In this document: positions 1-8,060 of the stretch, one piece after another | Layout of the letters: each line of letters opens with the position of its first letter | How positions within the stretch are numbered: position 1 is the first letter of the stretch | Assembly (NCBI RefSeq): GCF_020700235.1 | Contig: NZ_CP085301.1 | Location: forward strand, 1,240,001 to 1,304,000 | Source: Haladaptatus pallidirubidus | Lineage (GTDB): Archaea; Halobacteriota; Halobacteria; Halobacteriales; Haladaptataceae | Direction: 5' to 3' | DNA length: 64,000 nucleotides | Notes under the pieces: generated by a model | Seen by the model: only the letters and a program-made list of their open reading frames with translations | The model's database searches: none | Told to the model about the DNA's origin: nothing | Position numbers and translations under genes: made by a program

Positions 1-1
1 C

Positions 2-1099
2 GATCTCATTTGTTCCGCGTGCGACCGAGAGTACTCCGCCGGGCCGGACGAACCGTGGCGCTGTGACTGCGGCCATCCGCTGGATTTTGCGGAACGACCG
101 CTTCCTGATACCGACCACCCGCCGAATTTCTCGGAAATCGACACCCGGGACGGGCTGTGGGCGTTCGAGGAGTTCCTTCCGGTTCGACGGGTCGTTTCGC
201 TCGGCGAGGGCTTCACGCCGCTCGCAGACGCGGACGAGTGGGACGCCCAGTTCAAACTCGACTGCGTGTTCCCTTCGGGGAGTTTCAAAGACCGCGGTGC
301 GACGGCGACCCTCTCGCGTGCGGCGGAACTCGGAGTCGAAACCGTCCTCGAAGATTCTTCCGGAAACGCCGGTGCGGCAATTTCCCAGTACGCGGCTCGA
401 GCCGGTATAGACGCCGAAATCTACGTTCCGGCGGGCGTAAAGGAGGCAAAACTGACGGCCATCGAGCGCGCTGGTGCGACCCCGATACGCGTCGAAGGAA
501 GCAGACAGGACGTGACTGACACCTGTATCGACGCGGTCGAGGCGGGCGACGGCTGGTACGCCAGCCACGCGTGGAATCCGTCGTTCTTCGCGGGGACGAT
601 GACGTTCGCGCTGGAACTGGCCGCCCAGCGCGACTGGGCGGTGCCGGATGCCGTCGTCTCGCCGCTCGGTCACGGAACACTCTTTCTCGGCATGTACCGC
701 GGGTTCCGCGCTCTTCTCGAGTCGGGATGGACGGACGAAATGCCTCGCCTGCTCGGCGTGCAGGCCGAAGGTGTCGCACCGATTGCAAACGAACTACAAG
801 GAGTTAGCGAGGAAGACGGCGACGAGAGAAACGACGTTGCTGACGGTATCCAAATCACTCACCCCGTCCGCAAGAATCAGATTGTGGATGCCATCGAGGG
901 AACCGACGGCGACGCGATTGCACTCGACGCGGAGGCGACGCAGGATGCGCTCGATAAACTCCATCGAACCGGATTTTACGTCGAACCGACGAGTGCAGTC
1001 GCTGTCGCCGGATTGTCGGCGTACCGCGAACGGGGAACGCTCTCGGAGGATGCGGACGTGGTCGTTCCGCTCACCGGAAGCGGCCTGAAATCGTCGTAG
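2..1099 (+). CDS. thrC: Threonine synthase-like PLP enzyme, 5' end outside window
   Basis: Pyridoxal-phosphate enzyme of the threonine synthase family, which converts O-phosphohomoserine to threonine. The frame is open from the first bases, so the start codon lies upstream; 365 codons are visible. The N-terminus shows a zinc-ribbon-like pattern (CSAC at codons 4-7, CDCG at 21-24) usual in archaeal ThrC. The PLP lysine is codon 96 in SGSFKDRG, followed by SSGNAGAA, the phosphate-contacting loop. The C-terminal PTSAVAVAGL and PLTGSGLKS match the fold's end. A cysteine synthase-like activity cannot be excluded, but the zinc ribbon favours threonine synthase. Confidence 0.85.
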   Translation, partial: DLICSACDREYSAGPDEPWRCDCGHPLDFAERPLPDTDHPPNFSEIDTRDGLWAFEEFLPVRRVVSLGEGFTPLADADEWDAQFKLDCVFPSGSFKDRGATATLSRAAELGVETVLEDSSGNAGAAISQYAARAGIDAEIYVPAGVKEAKLTAIERAGATPIRVEGSRQDVTDTCIDAVEAGDGWYASHAWNPSFFAGTMTFALELAAQRDWAVPDAVVSPLGHGTLFLGMYRGFRALLESGWTDEMPRLLGVQAEGVAPIANELQGVSEEDGDERNDVADGIQITHPVRKNQIVDAIEGTDGDAIALDAEATQDALDKLHRTGFYVEPTSAVAVAGLSAYRERGTLSEDADVVVPLTGSGLKSS

Positions 1100-1140
1100 C
1101 TCTTTTTTGAGCGATATTTTCAGGAATTTCTCTACTGTGG

Positions 1141-1178
1141 AAAAATTTATTTCATTGTATTATAATGTATTATAATAC
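1141..1178 (+). promoter_or_regulatory. TATA box and palindromic direct repeat before the Tat-exported protein
   Basis: An A/T-rich box (AAAAATTTAT, 1141-1150) lies about 32-41 bases before the ATG at 1182, the spacing of a leaderless haloarchaeal gene. Between box and start lies a tandem copy of TGTATTATAA (1156-1165 and 1166-1175). The second copy is the core of a perfect 12-base palindrome GTATTATAATAC (1167-1178). The position over the likely start point fits an operator. Confidence 0.5.
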
Positions 1179-1181
1179 ACG

Positions 1182-2417
1182 ATGAATGACAAAAATACTC
1201 AGACGCGGAGAACAGTTTTGAAAGGACTCGCGGTAGGGACGACGGCCCTTTCCGTGCCTGCAAGCGGCAAACCGACCGAGAATGGACGTAGTCTGGCCAA
1301 ACGACGGATTTTCCTCGAATCGACGCTCGGCCTCAACCTGCCTGCCAGTGTCGAACGAACGGGCCGTCTTGCCGCCGCCGACGTGTTGGTCGTTTCGGCG
1401 AATACCACCGTTCCTCGCGGCCGACTGGTGAGTTCTCTCACACGTGGCGCACCAATAACGTTCGTTGGGGACGGCGCCGACGACGCACTCGCCTCTTTCC
1501 TCTACGATGTGCAACCGTCGGGAGTCGCGGATGCGGCACGAACGTCCTCGCTCGAAAAGCCCTCCGACCTCTCGGCAAGTTTCGGCGTCGAGTACGACCG
1601 TAACAGTCGGGCCTCGGTCGCAGTCGCGTGGCCGCGCGGTTCCACCATCGACACGCACCAGTTCAGTACCGATAACCCGTCGAACGAGTACGTTCTATCC
1701 AAAATCGATCGGACGTTCGCGCTCAACGACGCGACGACGGGCAGTTTGACGACGACCGATGCGGGAGCGAGCGACGTCGGAGCGACGGCTTACACCTGTC
1801 CGGATTCGGAGGACGGGTGGAACTGCCTCGGCCGAAGCCACGAAGAGAAAGATTTGGCCGAACACGGACAGATAGAGAAGTTCGTCTGGGGCGCGAAAGC
1901 CACCAACGAAACCGACCCGTATCACGACTACTTCTCGTGGAAGACCAAGCTAAGCATGACGCCCGGCAAAGCTCTCGGACGGTCGGACTGGATGAACGAC
2001 TACATCTTACGAACCGTGGATTTCGAGGACGAACTCGCAAAACACGGGCCACCGTCCACGAGCGGTTCCAGCACGAGTTCGTTCAGCGTCGGCGTCGATG
2101 TCGGCGTCTCGGCCAGCGGCCCGGATATCGGCGGTAGCCTCGGTTGGGGATGGTCAACTACCCATTCGCACACCAACATCGAGGAGACTATCGACCTCGT
2201 CGAGGAGAAAGCCACGCACAAATACGACCTGACATTCGGGGAAAACGTTTCGGAAACGACGTTCAACGCCTATCCCGGCTATCGGGTTGACCCTGCGAAC
2301 GGGACAAACACGGCGAACTACTCCTACGAAGCGGACTGGTTCTTCCGCGACGACCACTGGTACGGCGACGACACGTACAAATATCACATGTACGGCGACG
2401 GGTCGTGGACCGCTTGA
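1182..2417 (+). CDS. Tat-exported hypothetical protein
   Basis: 411 residues. The N-terminus has a twin-arginine signal (RRTVLKGLAVG at residues 9-19, then a hydrophobic stretch ending near PASG), so the protein is probably exported folded. The middle is acidic and has no domain I recognise. Around residues 295-335 is a Gly/Ser/Val-rich stretch (GVDVGVSASG, GGSLGWGWS) that looks like beta-strands, and the last 80 residues are rich in Tyr, Trp and Asp. Cys occurs only as a pair near residues 206 and 214. The gene stands alone, convergent with tiaS 77 bases downstream. Function unknown. Confidence 0.8.
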   Translation: MNDKNTQTRRTVLKGLAVGTTALSVPASGKPTENGRSLAKRRIFLESTLGLNLPASVERTGRLAAADVLVVSANTTVPRGRLVSSLTRGAPITFVGDGADDALASFLYDVQPSGVADAARTSSLEKPSDLSASFGVEYDRNSRASVAVAWPRGSTIDTHQFSTDNPSNEYVLSKIDRTFALNDATTGSLTTTDAGASDVGATAYTCPDSEDGWNCLGRSHEEKDLAEHGQIEKFVWGAKATNETDPYHDYFSWKTKLSMTPGKALGRSDWMNDYILRTVDFEDELAKHGPPSTSGSSTSSFSVGVDVGVSASGPDIGGSLGWGWSTTHSHTNIEETIDLVEEKATHKYDLTFGENVSETTFNAYPGYRVDPANGTNTANYSYEADWFFRDDHWYGDDTYKYHMYGDGSWTA

Positions 2418-2494
2418 ACAGATACGAATAGAGGTTCGAGAGAATCAGTAGGAGTAGCGTTCCACCCGGTGTCCGATTTTACGGTGCATTTCGA

Positions 2495-3796
2495 CTATCG
2501 TTCAGGATGCGTCCGTCCATCGAACCCACCGCGAACGAGCGGTTTGGCGATGTGTCGCCGTGCTTCCGGTGGAACTTCGTACCATCCCGATTCCAACTCT
2601 CGGTCGATTTCCCGCTCTCTTTTGCCGTCCGCGCGCGTTTTGCATTCCCGACAGCGATAGCCCTGTCCCGCTCCCGCGCTCTTCATCGACTGACTGCACT
2701 TCGGGCAGTTCGGCGTCACGAGTTCCGTCGCGTTGAGGCTTCGAATCGCGAACTTTTCGAGCTTCAACGTTCCGCGAGAAACTTCCCCGCAGACCGTGAT
2801 TTCGTCGCCCGGTCGGAGATTTCTGACGTGGTCGCGGAAGCGTTTGGTCGGTTCGAACGCGGCGCAGGGGAGGGTGTCGGAGGATTCGGACTCGGATTTC
2901 GATTTGGTATCTGAACCTTCCGAGAGCGTGAAAAAGACGTGTCCTCCTCGGCGAGTTTCGGGTTCGGAAGCCACGATTCCGCCGACTCTGTAGGCGCGAT
3001 CGTCTTCTGCCTCCCCGAGATTCGCATCCCGAAGGTGGGCGTCGGTGCCCTGATTCGTCACAAATAGAGCTGTTCGAACGACTGGTTCACCCTCGATTTT
3101 AGCGGCGACTCGCCGGACTGCGTCCGGGTCGTCGCCGCGAATCCCGTATAGAATGGGACAGGGTGTGTGGGGCATACAGACCGCCTCGCCGGTTCCACGG
3201 TCTACCGTGTCCCAGATCGCCGGGTAGTGGTCGTCCGCGGCCTCGAACACCGAATCGAAATCCACGTCGCGGGGTGTTCCCCACCGCTCCGATTCGCGGT
3301 AGGAAATGTGTTCGTAGGTCCACTCTGAGAACGCGTTCCAACTTCCGACCGCCGCGAGCGCGCCGATTTTTCCGCGAGCGTTTTTCCACCCGGCGGAACG
3401 ATAGCCCGCCGATTCGATGCGTCGTTCGGCCTCTTCGCGGGTGAGAAGATTTTGCACCGCGAGGCGCGCGAACTCGGAAATTTCGTCCGGGATATCTTCG
3501 GGTTCGTGCGGCGCGACCACGAGACCGGGGTTCGTGTCGGGGTCGCCCGTCTCCGCGGTGGTTTCGAGCTCCTCCCGCGCGAGTTCGAACGCCGGTACCG
3601 GGTCGAGGTCGGTGTGAATCGCGAGTGCGGCGTTCCCCCGCGTTTTGTGCTTCACCGCGGGGTTAAGCCGAACCAGAAGCAGTCGCTCCACGTCGCCACG
3701 CGCATCTCGGACGCGGTCTGCGATGCGCGTGGCGAGGTAAGTCGTACACATCCCGCGTTCTCGGGAGTCGGTGTCGTCCAAACCGATAACCGTCAC
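2495..3796 (-). CDS. tiaS: tRNA(Ile2) 2-agmatinylcytidine synthetase TiaS
   Basis: TiaS modifies C34 of the CAU-anticodon isoleucine tRNA with agmatine, using ATP, so that it reads AUA instead of AUG; this is an archaea-specific essential step. The 433-residue length fits the family. The N-terminus MTVIGLDDTDS is the family signature, with the GMCTTYLA segment just after. An OB-fold-like region (PGDEITVCGEVS) precedes a C-terminal zinc ribbon with CPKC and CREC pairs. It is transcribed convergently with the Tat-exported protein and divergently from the HTH gene at 3943. Confidence 0.93.
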   Translation of the reverse strand: MTVIGLDDTDSRERGMCTTYLATRIADRVRDARGDVERLLLVRLNPAVKHKTRGNAALAIHTDLDPVPAFELAREELETTAETGDPDTNPGLVVAPHEPEDIPDEISEFARLAVQNLLTREEAERRIESAGYRSAGWKNARGKIGALAAVGSWNAFSEWTYEHISYRESERWGTPRDVDFDSVFEAADDHYPAIWDTVDRGTGEAVCMPHTPCPILYGIRGDDPDAVRRVAAKIEGEPVVRTALFVTNQGTDAHLRDANLGEAEDDRAYRVGGIVASEPETRRGGHVFFTLSEGSDTKSKSESESSDTLPCAAFEPTKRFRDHVRNLRPGDEITVCGEVSRGTLKLEKFAIRSLNATELVTPNCPKCSQSMKSAGAGQGYRCRECKTRADGKREREIDRELESGWYEVPPEARRHIAKPLVRGGFDGRTHPER

Positions 3797-3910
3797 ACAG
3801 AGGCGTTGTCGCGTGGTGAACTAACGGGTTTCGAACCTCCCTTGTACTATATGAATCTATCGCCGACAAGTAGGAAAATCGCAAGACAGCGGTACTGTAT
3901 TCAGCCAAAA

Positions 3911-3921
3911 CATATTTATAC
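3911..3921 (+). promoter_or_regulatory. TATA box for the HTH regulator at 3943
   Basis: The sequence ATATTTATACC is centred about 27 bases before the ATG at 3943. That is the usual archaeal TATA-to-start-point distance, so the transcript should be leaderless. Confidence 0.55.
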
Positions 3922-3942
3922 CAGACTCACTTACCCCAGACC

Positions 3943-4890
3943 ATGTCCCGGTCTGCACTGGTCGGTAACGTAACCACGATGCTCGAAGACGCGGGATTCG
4001 TGGTTAGTGACCGGTGTGCTATCCGACCAAAGAGTTTCGATGTAGCGGCGCGCCGCGGACCAGACCTGCTACTGTTGAAAATTCTTGGTAACATCGACGC
4101 GTTTGATTCGCAAACTGGCATGGAGATGCGACGACTCGGAACGTATCTCGATGCGACACCGCTCGTAATCGGTCTACGGACGAGAAACCAGGACCTCGAA
4201 CCCGGCGTGGTGTACTTCCGGCACGGCGTACCGGTGTTCAACCCCGACACCGCCGTCGATTTGTTCGTCGAAGGCGTGCCGCCGCTCGTGTACGCCGCAC
4301 CCGGCGGCCTGTACGTCAACATCGACGGTGACGTGTTGAAAGACGAGCGCAAGGGTCGCGGCTGGAGTCTCGGCCAACTCGCCTCCGAACTCGGCGTCTC
4401 CCGCCGAACCGTTTCGAAGTACGAAGACGGTATGAACGCCAGTGTCGAGGTGGCAATCGAACTCGAAGATCTGTTTGAGGGCGAATTGACGAGCCCGGTC
4501 GAAGTGTTCGACGGCGCGGACGAACTCACCGAAGAGGACGAACTGGACGAATCCGAAACCGAACCGGAAGACGAGCACATGTTCACCACGCTCACCCGGG
4601 TCGGCTTTACCGTCCATCCGACGACTCGCGCGCCGTTCAAGACGGTGAGCGAGGACGATTACGAAGATCGCGTGCTGACGAGTCACTCGGCGTTCACTCG
4701 AACTGCCGAAAAGCGCGCGCGAATCATGAGTTCGATCAGCCGCGTTGCGCGCACTCGGTCGGTTTACTTCGTTGACGAAGCGCGGCGCGAAACCGTCGAA
4801 GACACTGCGCTGGTCGAACGCGAGGAAGTCGAAGGAATCGACGACGCCGACGAACTCCGAAAGCTGATTCGGGAACGAGCGGAAGCGTAG
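3943..4890 (+). CDS. HTH-type transcriptional regulator, conserved archaeal family
   Basis: 315-residue DNA-binding protein. Residues 1-125 form an alpha/beta domain ([21 protein letters not shown]) resembling a nuclease-like fold. Residues about 141-163 form a Cro/CI-type helix-turn-helix ([21 protein letters not shown]). An acidic linker ([15 protein letters not shown]) follows, and the C-terminal 110 residues form a second globular domain. This arrangement matches a conserved archaeal family annotated as putative HTH-type regulatory protein; its targets are not known to me. It is expressed from its own TATA box and followed by a convergent tiny lipoprotein gene only 3 bases beyond its stop. 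Confidence 0.85.
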   Translation: MSRSALVGNVTTMLEDAGFVVSDRCAIRPKSFDVAARRGPDLLLLKILGNIDAFDSQTGMEMRRLGTYLDATPLVIGLRTRNQDLEPGVVYFRHGVPVFNPDTAVDLFVEGVPPLVYAAPGGLYVNIDGDVLKDERKGRGWSLGQLASELGVSRRTVSKYEDGMNASVEVAIELEDLFEGELTSPVEVFDGADELTEEDELDESETEPEDEHMFTTLTRVGFTVHPTTRAPFKTVSEDDYEDRVLTSHSAFTRTAEKRARIMSSISRVARTRSVYFVDEARRETVEDTALVEREEVEGIDDADELRKLIRERAEA

Positions 4891-4893
4891 GTT

Positions 4894-5049
4894 TCAGTCC
4901 TCGTTTTCGCCGTTTTCACCACCGTCTTCGCCGCCGCCGTTTTCTCCCTCGCCGCCACCTTCGCCGCCGTCCTCGCCCGGCCCCGTACATCCTGCAAATC
5001 CGACGATGAGCAGTCCACCCGCGGTCAGCAGTTTTCTTCTCGTCGTCAT
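4894..5049 (-). CDS. Tiny lipoprotein, 51 residues, Gly/Glu-rich tail
   Basis: A short gene encoding 51 residues. It begins MTTRRKLLTAGG, a twin-arginine-type signal, continues with a hydrophobic stretch, and reaches a lipobox GFAGC with Cys21 as the likely lipidated residue. After that the protein is almost only Gly, Glu, Asp and Asn (GEDGG-type repeats) to the stop. In haloarchaea such Tat lipoproteins are anchored outside the membrane. The whole mature part is low-complexity and strongly acidic, so it may be a surface-charge or spacer peptide, or the remnant of a longer lipoprotein. It is convergent with the HTH gene, with stops 3 bases apart. Confidence 0.65.
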   Translation of the reverse strand: MTTRRKLLTAGGLLIVGFAGCTGPGEDGGEGGGEGENGGGEDGGENGENED

Positions 5050-5266
5050 ACCGTCCCGAAGTTACCGCTAAGCAGTAAATCGAACGGCTAAGCGATGAAA
5101 AACCGTGTTCCCGATGGAGGAACGATGGCATCGGACTGTGTTTTCTGACTCCGTTGGTTGCCGATTAATACGTCTGTACTTTTTCGTCGCGAATGCCGAC
5201 GGTTCCGTCGTGGTGTGCGAATGAACGTATTCCGGATCGGCCTCTGGCTTACAATTTGAAGCGGTT

Positions 5267-5515
5267 TTAAGCGCCGTACGTTTCTTCGAGAAACTGTACG
5301 ATGTCGTCGCTTTCCGGCATTCCTTCCACGCCGTGTTCTTTATCGACCAGCACCGGAACGCCGGTTTGGCCGCTGATTTCTTTCACCTCGGTTCGCTCGC
5401 TGTGTGCGCGCGGGACGAAGTGGGATTCGTAATCGAGGTCGAGTTCGTCCAATTTTGTCGTCACTTTGGCGCAGAACGGGCATCCTTCGAGTTCGTACAG
5501 TTCGAGGGTGGACAT
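5267..5515 (-). CDS. Glutaredoxin-like / GST N-terminal domain protein
   Basis: 82-residue thioredoxin-fold protein. It begins LELYELEGCPFCAKV with a CPFC redox pair at residues 12-15, and has the cis-proline motif TGVPVLVD that contacts thiol substrates. The ending DDIVQFLEETYG is typical of glutaredoxin or GST N-terminal domains. I take the start at 5515 because homologous proteins begin just before the first beta-strand; an upstream in-frame codon at 5608 would add 31 residues with no family match. It probably reduces disulfides or shuttles thiols in the cytoplasm. It is the last gene before the NCS2 permease, in the same direction, about 110 bases away. Confidence 0.85.
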   Translation of the reverse strand: MSTLELYELEGCPFCAKVTTKLDELDLDYESHFVPRAHSERTEVKEISGQTGVPVLVDKEHGVEGMPESDDIVQFLEETYGA

Positions 5516-5626
5516 GGTCGCGAATAGGGGCGACTGAAATAAGAGTGTGGTGGAACTGAGCAAATCCACCGAATTTGCGAGGAAAGGAAGATGCGGTTTG
5601 TCTCCCACTGACGAGAAAATTCGTGA

Positions 5627-7072
5627 CTAAATGTTGCCTTGGAGAACGCCGCTCGTTCGGACGAAAAAGTAGATGACGAAGGCGACCGCGAGCGCCCAGT
5701 GGCCGGGACGGGTATCATCCAACTCGCCTGCCGCGAGTTTGACGATGGGGTAAGAGACGATACCCGCGGCGATGCCGTAGGCGATGGAGAACGTGAACGG
5801 CATGATGAGGATGGTCATGCCCGCCGGAACGGTGTTGGTGATATCGTCCCACGCGATGTCCACAACGTTGCCGAGCATCACGACGCCGATGACGACCAGC
5901 GCGATGTGGGAAGCGTACTGCGGAATCGCGGCGGCGACGGGGACGAAGGCCAGCGAGGCCAGAAACAGCAGGCCGACGACGAGCGCCGTCATTCCGGTTC
6001 GGCCACCCTCTTCGACACCCGAGGCGGATTCGATGTAGGTCGTCACCGTCGAGGTTCCGAGCATGCCGCCGACGGTCGTTCCGACCGCGTCGGCCATGAG
6101 TGGTTTGTCGATGTCCGGAAGGTTGCCCTCGTCGTTGAGGAAGCCGCCGACTTGTCCGACGCCGACGAGGGTTCCGGCGGTGTCGAAGAAGTCCACGAAG
6201 AAGAACGTGAACACGACGAGCGCGAACGAGAAGGCCTCGATGCCGCCGAGTCCCGAAATGAACGCTCCGGCGACGGGGGTGATGTCGTAGGTCGCACTCA
6301 CCATCGTGGGGGTGAGTGTGCCCGGTGCGACGAGACCGAACCACTCCGCGGCGTAGCCGCTGATCGTCGTCAGGGCGATACCGACGATAATCGACCCCGG
6401 AATACCGCGGGCGTACAGCGCGAAGGTGAGAAAAAGGCCGAACACGGAGAGAATCGCCACGGGGTCAGAGGCGACCGGGCCGAGCGTGACGTAGGTCGCG
6501 TCGTCGGGAACGACGACGTTCATCGCCTGCAAGCCGATGATGGCGAGGAATAGCCCGATACCGGTTCCGACGGCGAACTTTACCGGTTCGGGAAACAGGC
6601 GAATGACGTACTTGCGCGCGCCGATTGCTGTCAGCGCGATGAAGATGAGTCCTTCCACGAACACCGCGGCCAGCGCGGTTTGCCACGAAATTCCAAGAGC
6701 GCCGACGACCGTGAACGCGAAGAAGGCGTTCAGACCGAGGCCGGGTGCCTGTGCGAACGGTCGGTTCGCGTAGAACGCCATCGTCAGCGTTGCGACCGCC
6801 GCCGCAATGATAGTCACGACGGCGAGCATCGAAACCGTCTGGCCGTAGGAGTAGTTGGCTAATTGGATGCCGTCCTGAATCGGAATCTCCGGGCTGTCAG
6901 CGAGGATGCTCGGATTGACGACGACGATGTAGCTCATCGTCAGGAACGTCGTTATCCCTGCGACGACTTCCGTTCGTAAATCTGTGCCGTGCTCTTCGAA
7001 GCCGAAGTAGTCGGCGAAGGTGCCGACCATCCCCGAATTGGCGGCGGTGTCTGTTGTATCACTCGTCCCCAT
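5627..7072 (-). CDS. NCS2 family nucleobase permease (AzgA-like)
   Basis: 481-residue membrane protein of the nucleobase:cation symporter-2 family, AzgA-like branch, which imports purines such as adenine or hypoxanthine. It starts with a polar segment and the family-typical FGFEEHGTDLRTEVVAGITTF. There are about 12-14 hydrophobic segments. Signature blocks visible are FAQAPGLGLNAFFAFTVV, FVDFFDTAGTLVGVG and a GTSTVTTYIESASGVEEGG loop that lines the substrate site in the family. A GfcR-type PRTase regulator follows upstream in the same direction, which is consistent with nucleobase or sugar-phosphate control. Confidence 0.9.
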   Translation of the reverse strand: MGTSDTTDTAANSGMVGTFADYFGFEEHGTDLRTEVVAGITTFLTMSYIVVVNPSILADSPEIPIQDGIQLANYSYGQTVSMLAVVTIIAAAVATLTMAFYANRPFAQAPGLGLNAFFAFTVVGALGISWQTALAAVFVEGLIFIALTAIGARKYVIRLFPEPVKFAVGTGIGLFLAIIGLQAMNVVVPDDATYVTLGPVASDPVAILSVFGLFLTFALYARGIPGSIIVGIALTTISGYAAEWFGLVAPGTLTPTMVSATYDITPVAGAFISGLGGIEAFSFALVVFTFFFVDFFDTAGTLVGVGQVGGFLNDEGNLPDIDKPLMADAVGTTVGGMLGTSTVTTYIESASGVEEGGRTGMTALVVGLLFLASLAFVPVAAAIPQYASHIALVVIGVVMLGNVVDIAWDDITNTVPAGMTILIMPFTFSIAYGIAAGIVSYPIVKLAAGELDDTRPGHWALAVAFVIYFFVRTSGVLQGNI

Positions 7073-7231
7073 AATGCACGAGTGAGCATATCCGTGATAT
7101 CGTACTTAACAGTTCCCATTGATTCTGGGCAATTGTACGCAATCGTGTATACTCTCTCCGAATAGACGAATTCAATCGTCTAATTTCGCATAGATGTGCC
7201 TATAATTTCGGAATTGAAGTACGACGTATCC

Positions 7232-7945
7232 TCAGTCGAACGATGCCAGCGCACCGACGGGCGCGTCGGTGCGCATTTCCGCACGCTCGATACCCTCGTT
7301 GCCCGCCGCGATGAGGGCGAAGACGCCGCCGACGTTCGCGTCCGCGTCGTTGGCGATTTCCAAAAGCAGTTCTTGGGTTTCGCCGGAGCGAATCAGGTCG
7401 TCTACGACGAGCACGGTTTCGCCCGACCCGATGGCGGAGGAGGGAAGATAGTAGGTGAGTTCAATACCGGAAGCGAGCCGCTGACGAGCCTCGATGAACT
7501 CTTCGACGGCGGTTTCCTTGGATTTCTTCGCGTAGGCACAACGCGCGCCGAAGTAACTCGCCATCGCGGCGGCGAGCGTAATGCCGTCGGTTGCGGCGGT
7601 CAGCACCACGTCGGGGTGCTCGAAATCGAACGTTTCCGCGGCGACCGGTGCGACGAGGTCGAGAAACGACTGGTCGAAAACGACGCCGGAGTTGTCCACG
7701 TAGCCCTCGGTGTCGAGGCGAGTTCTGGCTTGTAGTTCTTCCGCGAGTTCTTCTCTGCCGACTCCTTCGACGACCGCCTCCGCGCGGTCGGTGCTCGGCA
7801 GGACGTGGCCGTTCACGTAGCGGTTCAAATCGCCCGCAGGGAGACCGGTTACGTCCGCGAGCTCGTCGTAGGTTCGCGTCTCTTTCAACATCCGCAGAAC
7901 GGAGACCGCCTGTAGCTGGAGAGTAGCTTTCTCTGCTCGATTCAT
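7232..7945 (-). CDS. gfcR: GfcR-type transcriptional regulator (HTH plus PRTase-like domain)
   Basis: 237 residues. The first 60 form a helix-turn-helix (YDELADVTGLPAGDLNRYVNG). The rest is a phosphoribosyltransferase-like fold with the PRPP loop VLVVDDLIRSGET near residue 180. Haloarchaeal homologues are annotated either as orotate PRTase-like proteins or as GfcR, a regulator of glycolytic genes in Haloferax. Another pyrE lies at 10572, so this copy is more likely the regulator. The start at 7945 gives the usual MNRAEKATLQLQAV beginning; upstream in-frame sequence is antisense to the end of thrS. Confidence 0.82.
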   Translation of the reverse strand: MNRAEKATLQLQAVSVLRMLKETRTYDELADVTGLPAGDLNRYVNGHVLPSTDRAEAVVEGVGREELAEELQARTRLDTEGYVDNSGVVFDQSFLDLVAPVAAETFDFEHPDVVLTAATDGITLAAAMASYFGARCAYAKKSKETAVEEFIEARQRLASGIELTYYLPSSAIGSGETVLVVDDLIRSGETQELLLEIANDADANVGGVFALIAAGNEGIERAEMRTDAPVGALASFD

Positions 7946-8060
7946 ACCTTCATACTCATCATCGTGCAACCTTGAACACTTCGATGAAGAATGGAGAGTG
8001 TATGGGCACAACTGTGCTATTTCTTGCCCAACTTCTTCGACCCTTCTTTTCTCCCCCTCG

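Noticed and set aside
7232..7945. Second orotate phosphoribosyltransferase for pyrimidine synthesis
   Set aside because: It has an N-terminal helix-turn-helix and an authentic pyrE occurs at 10572, so a GfcR-type regulator is the better call.
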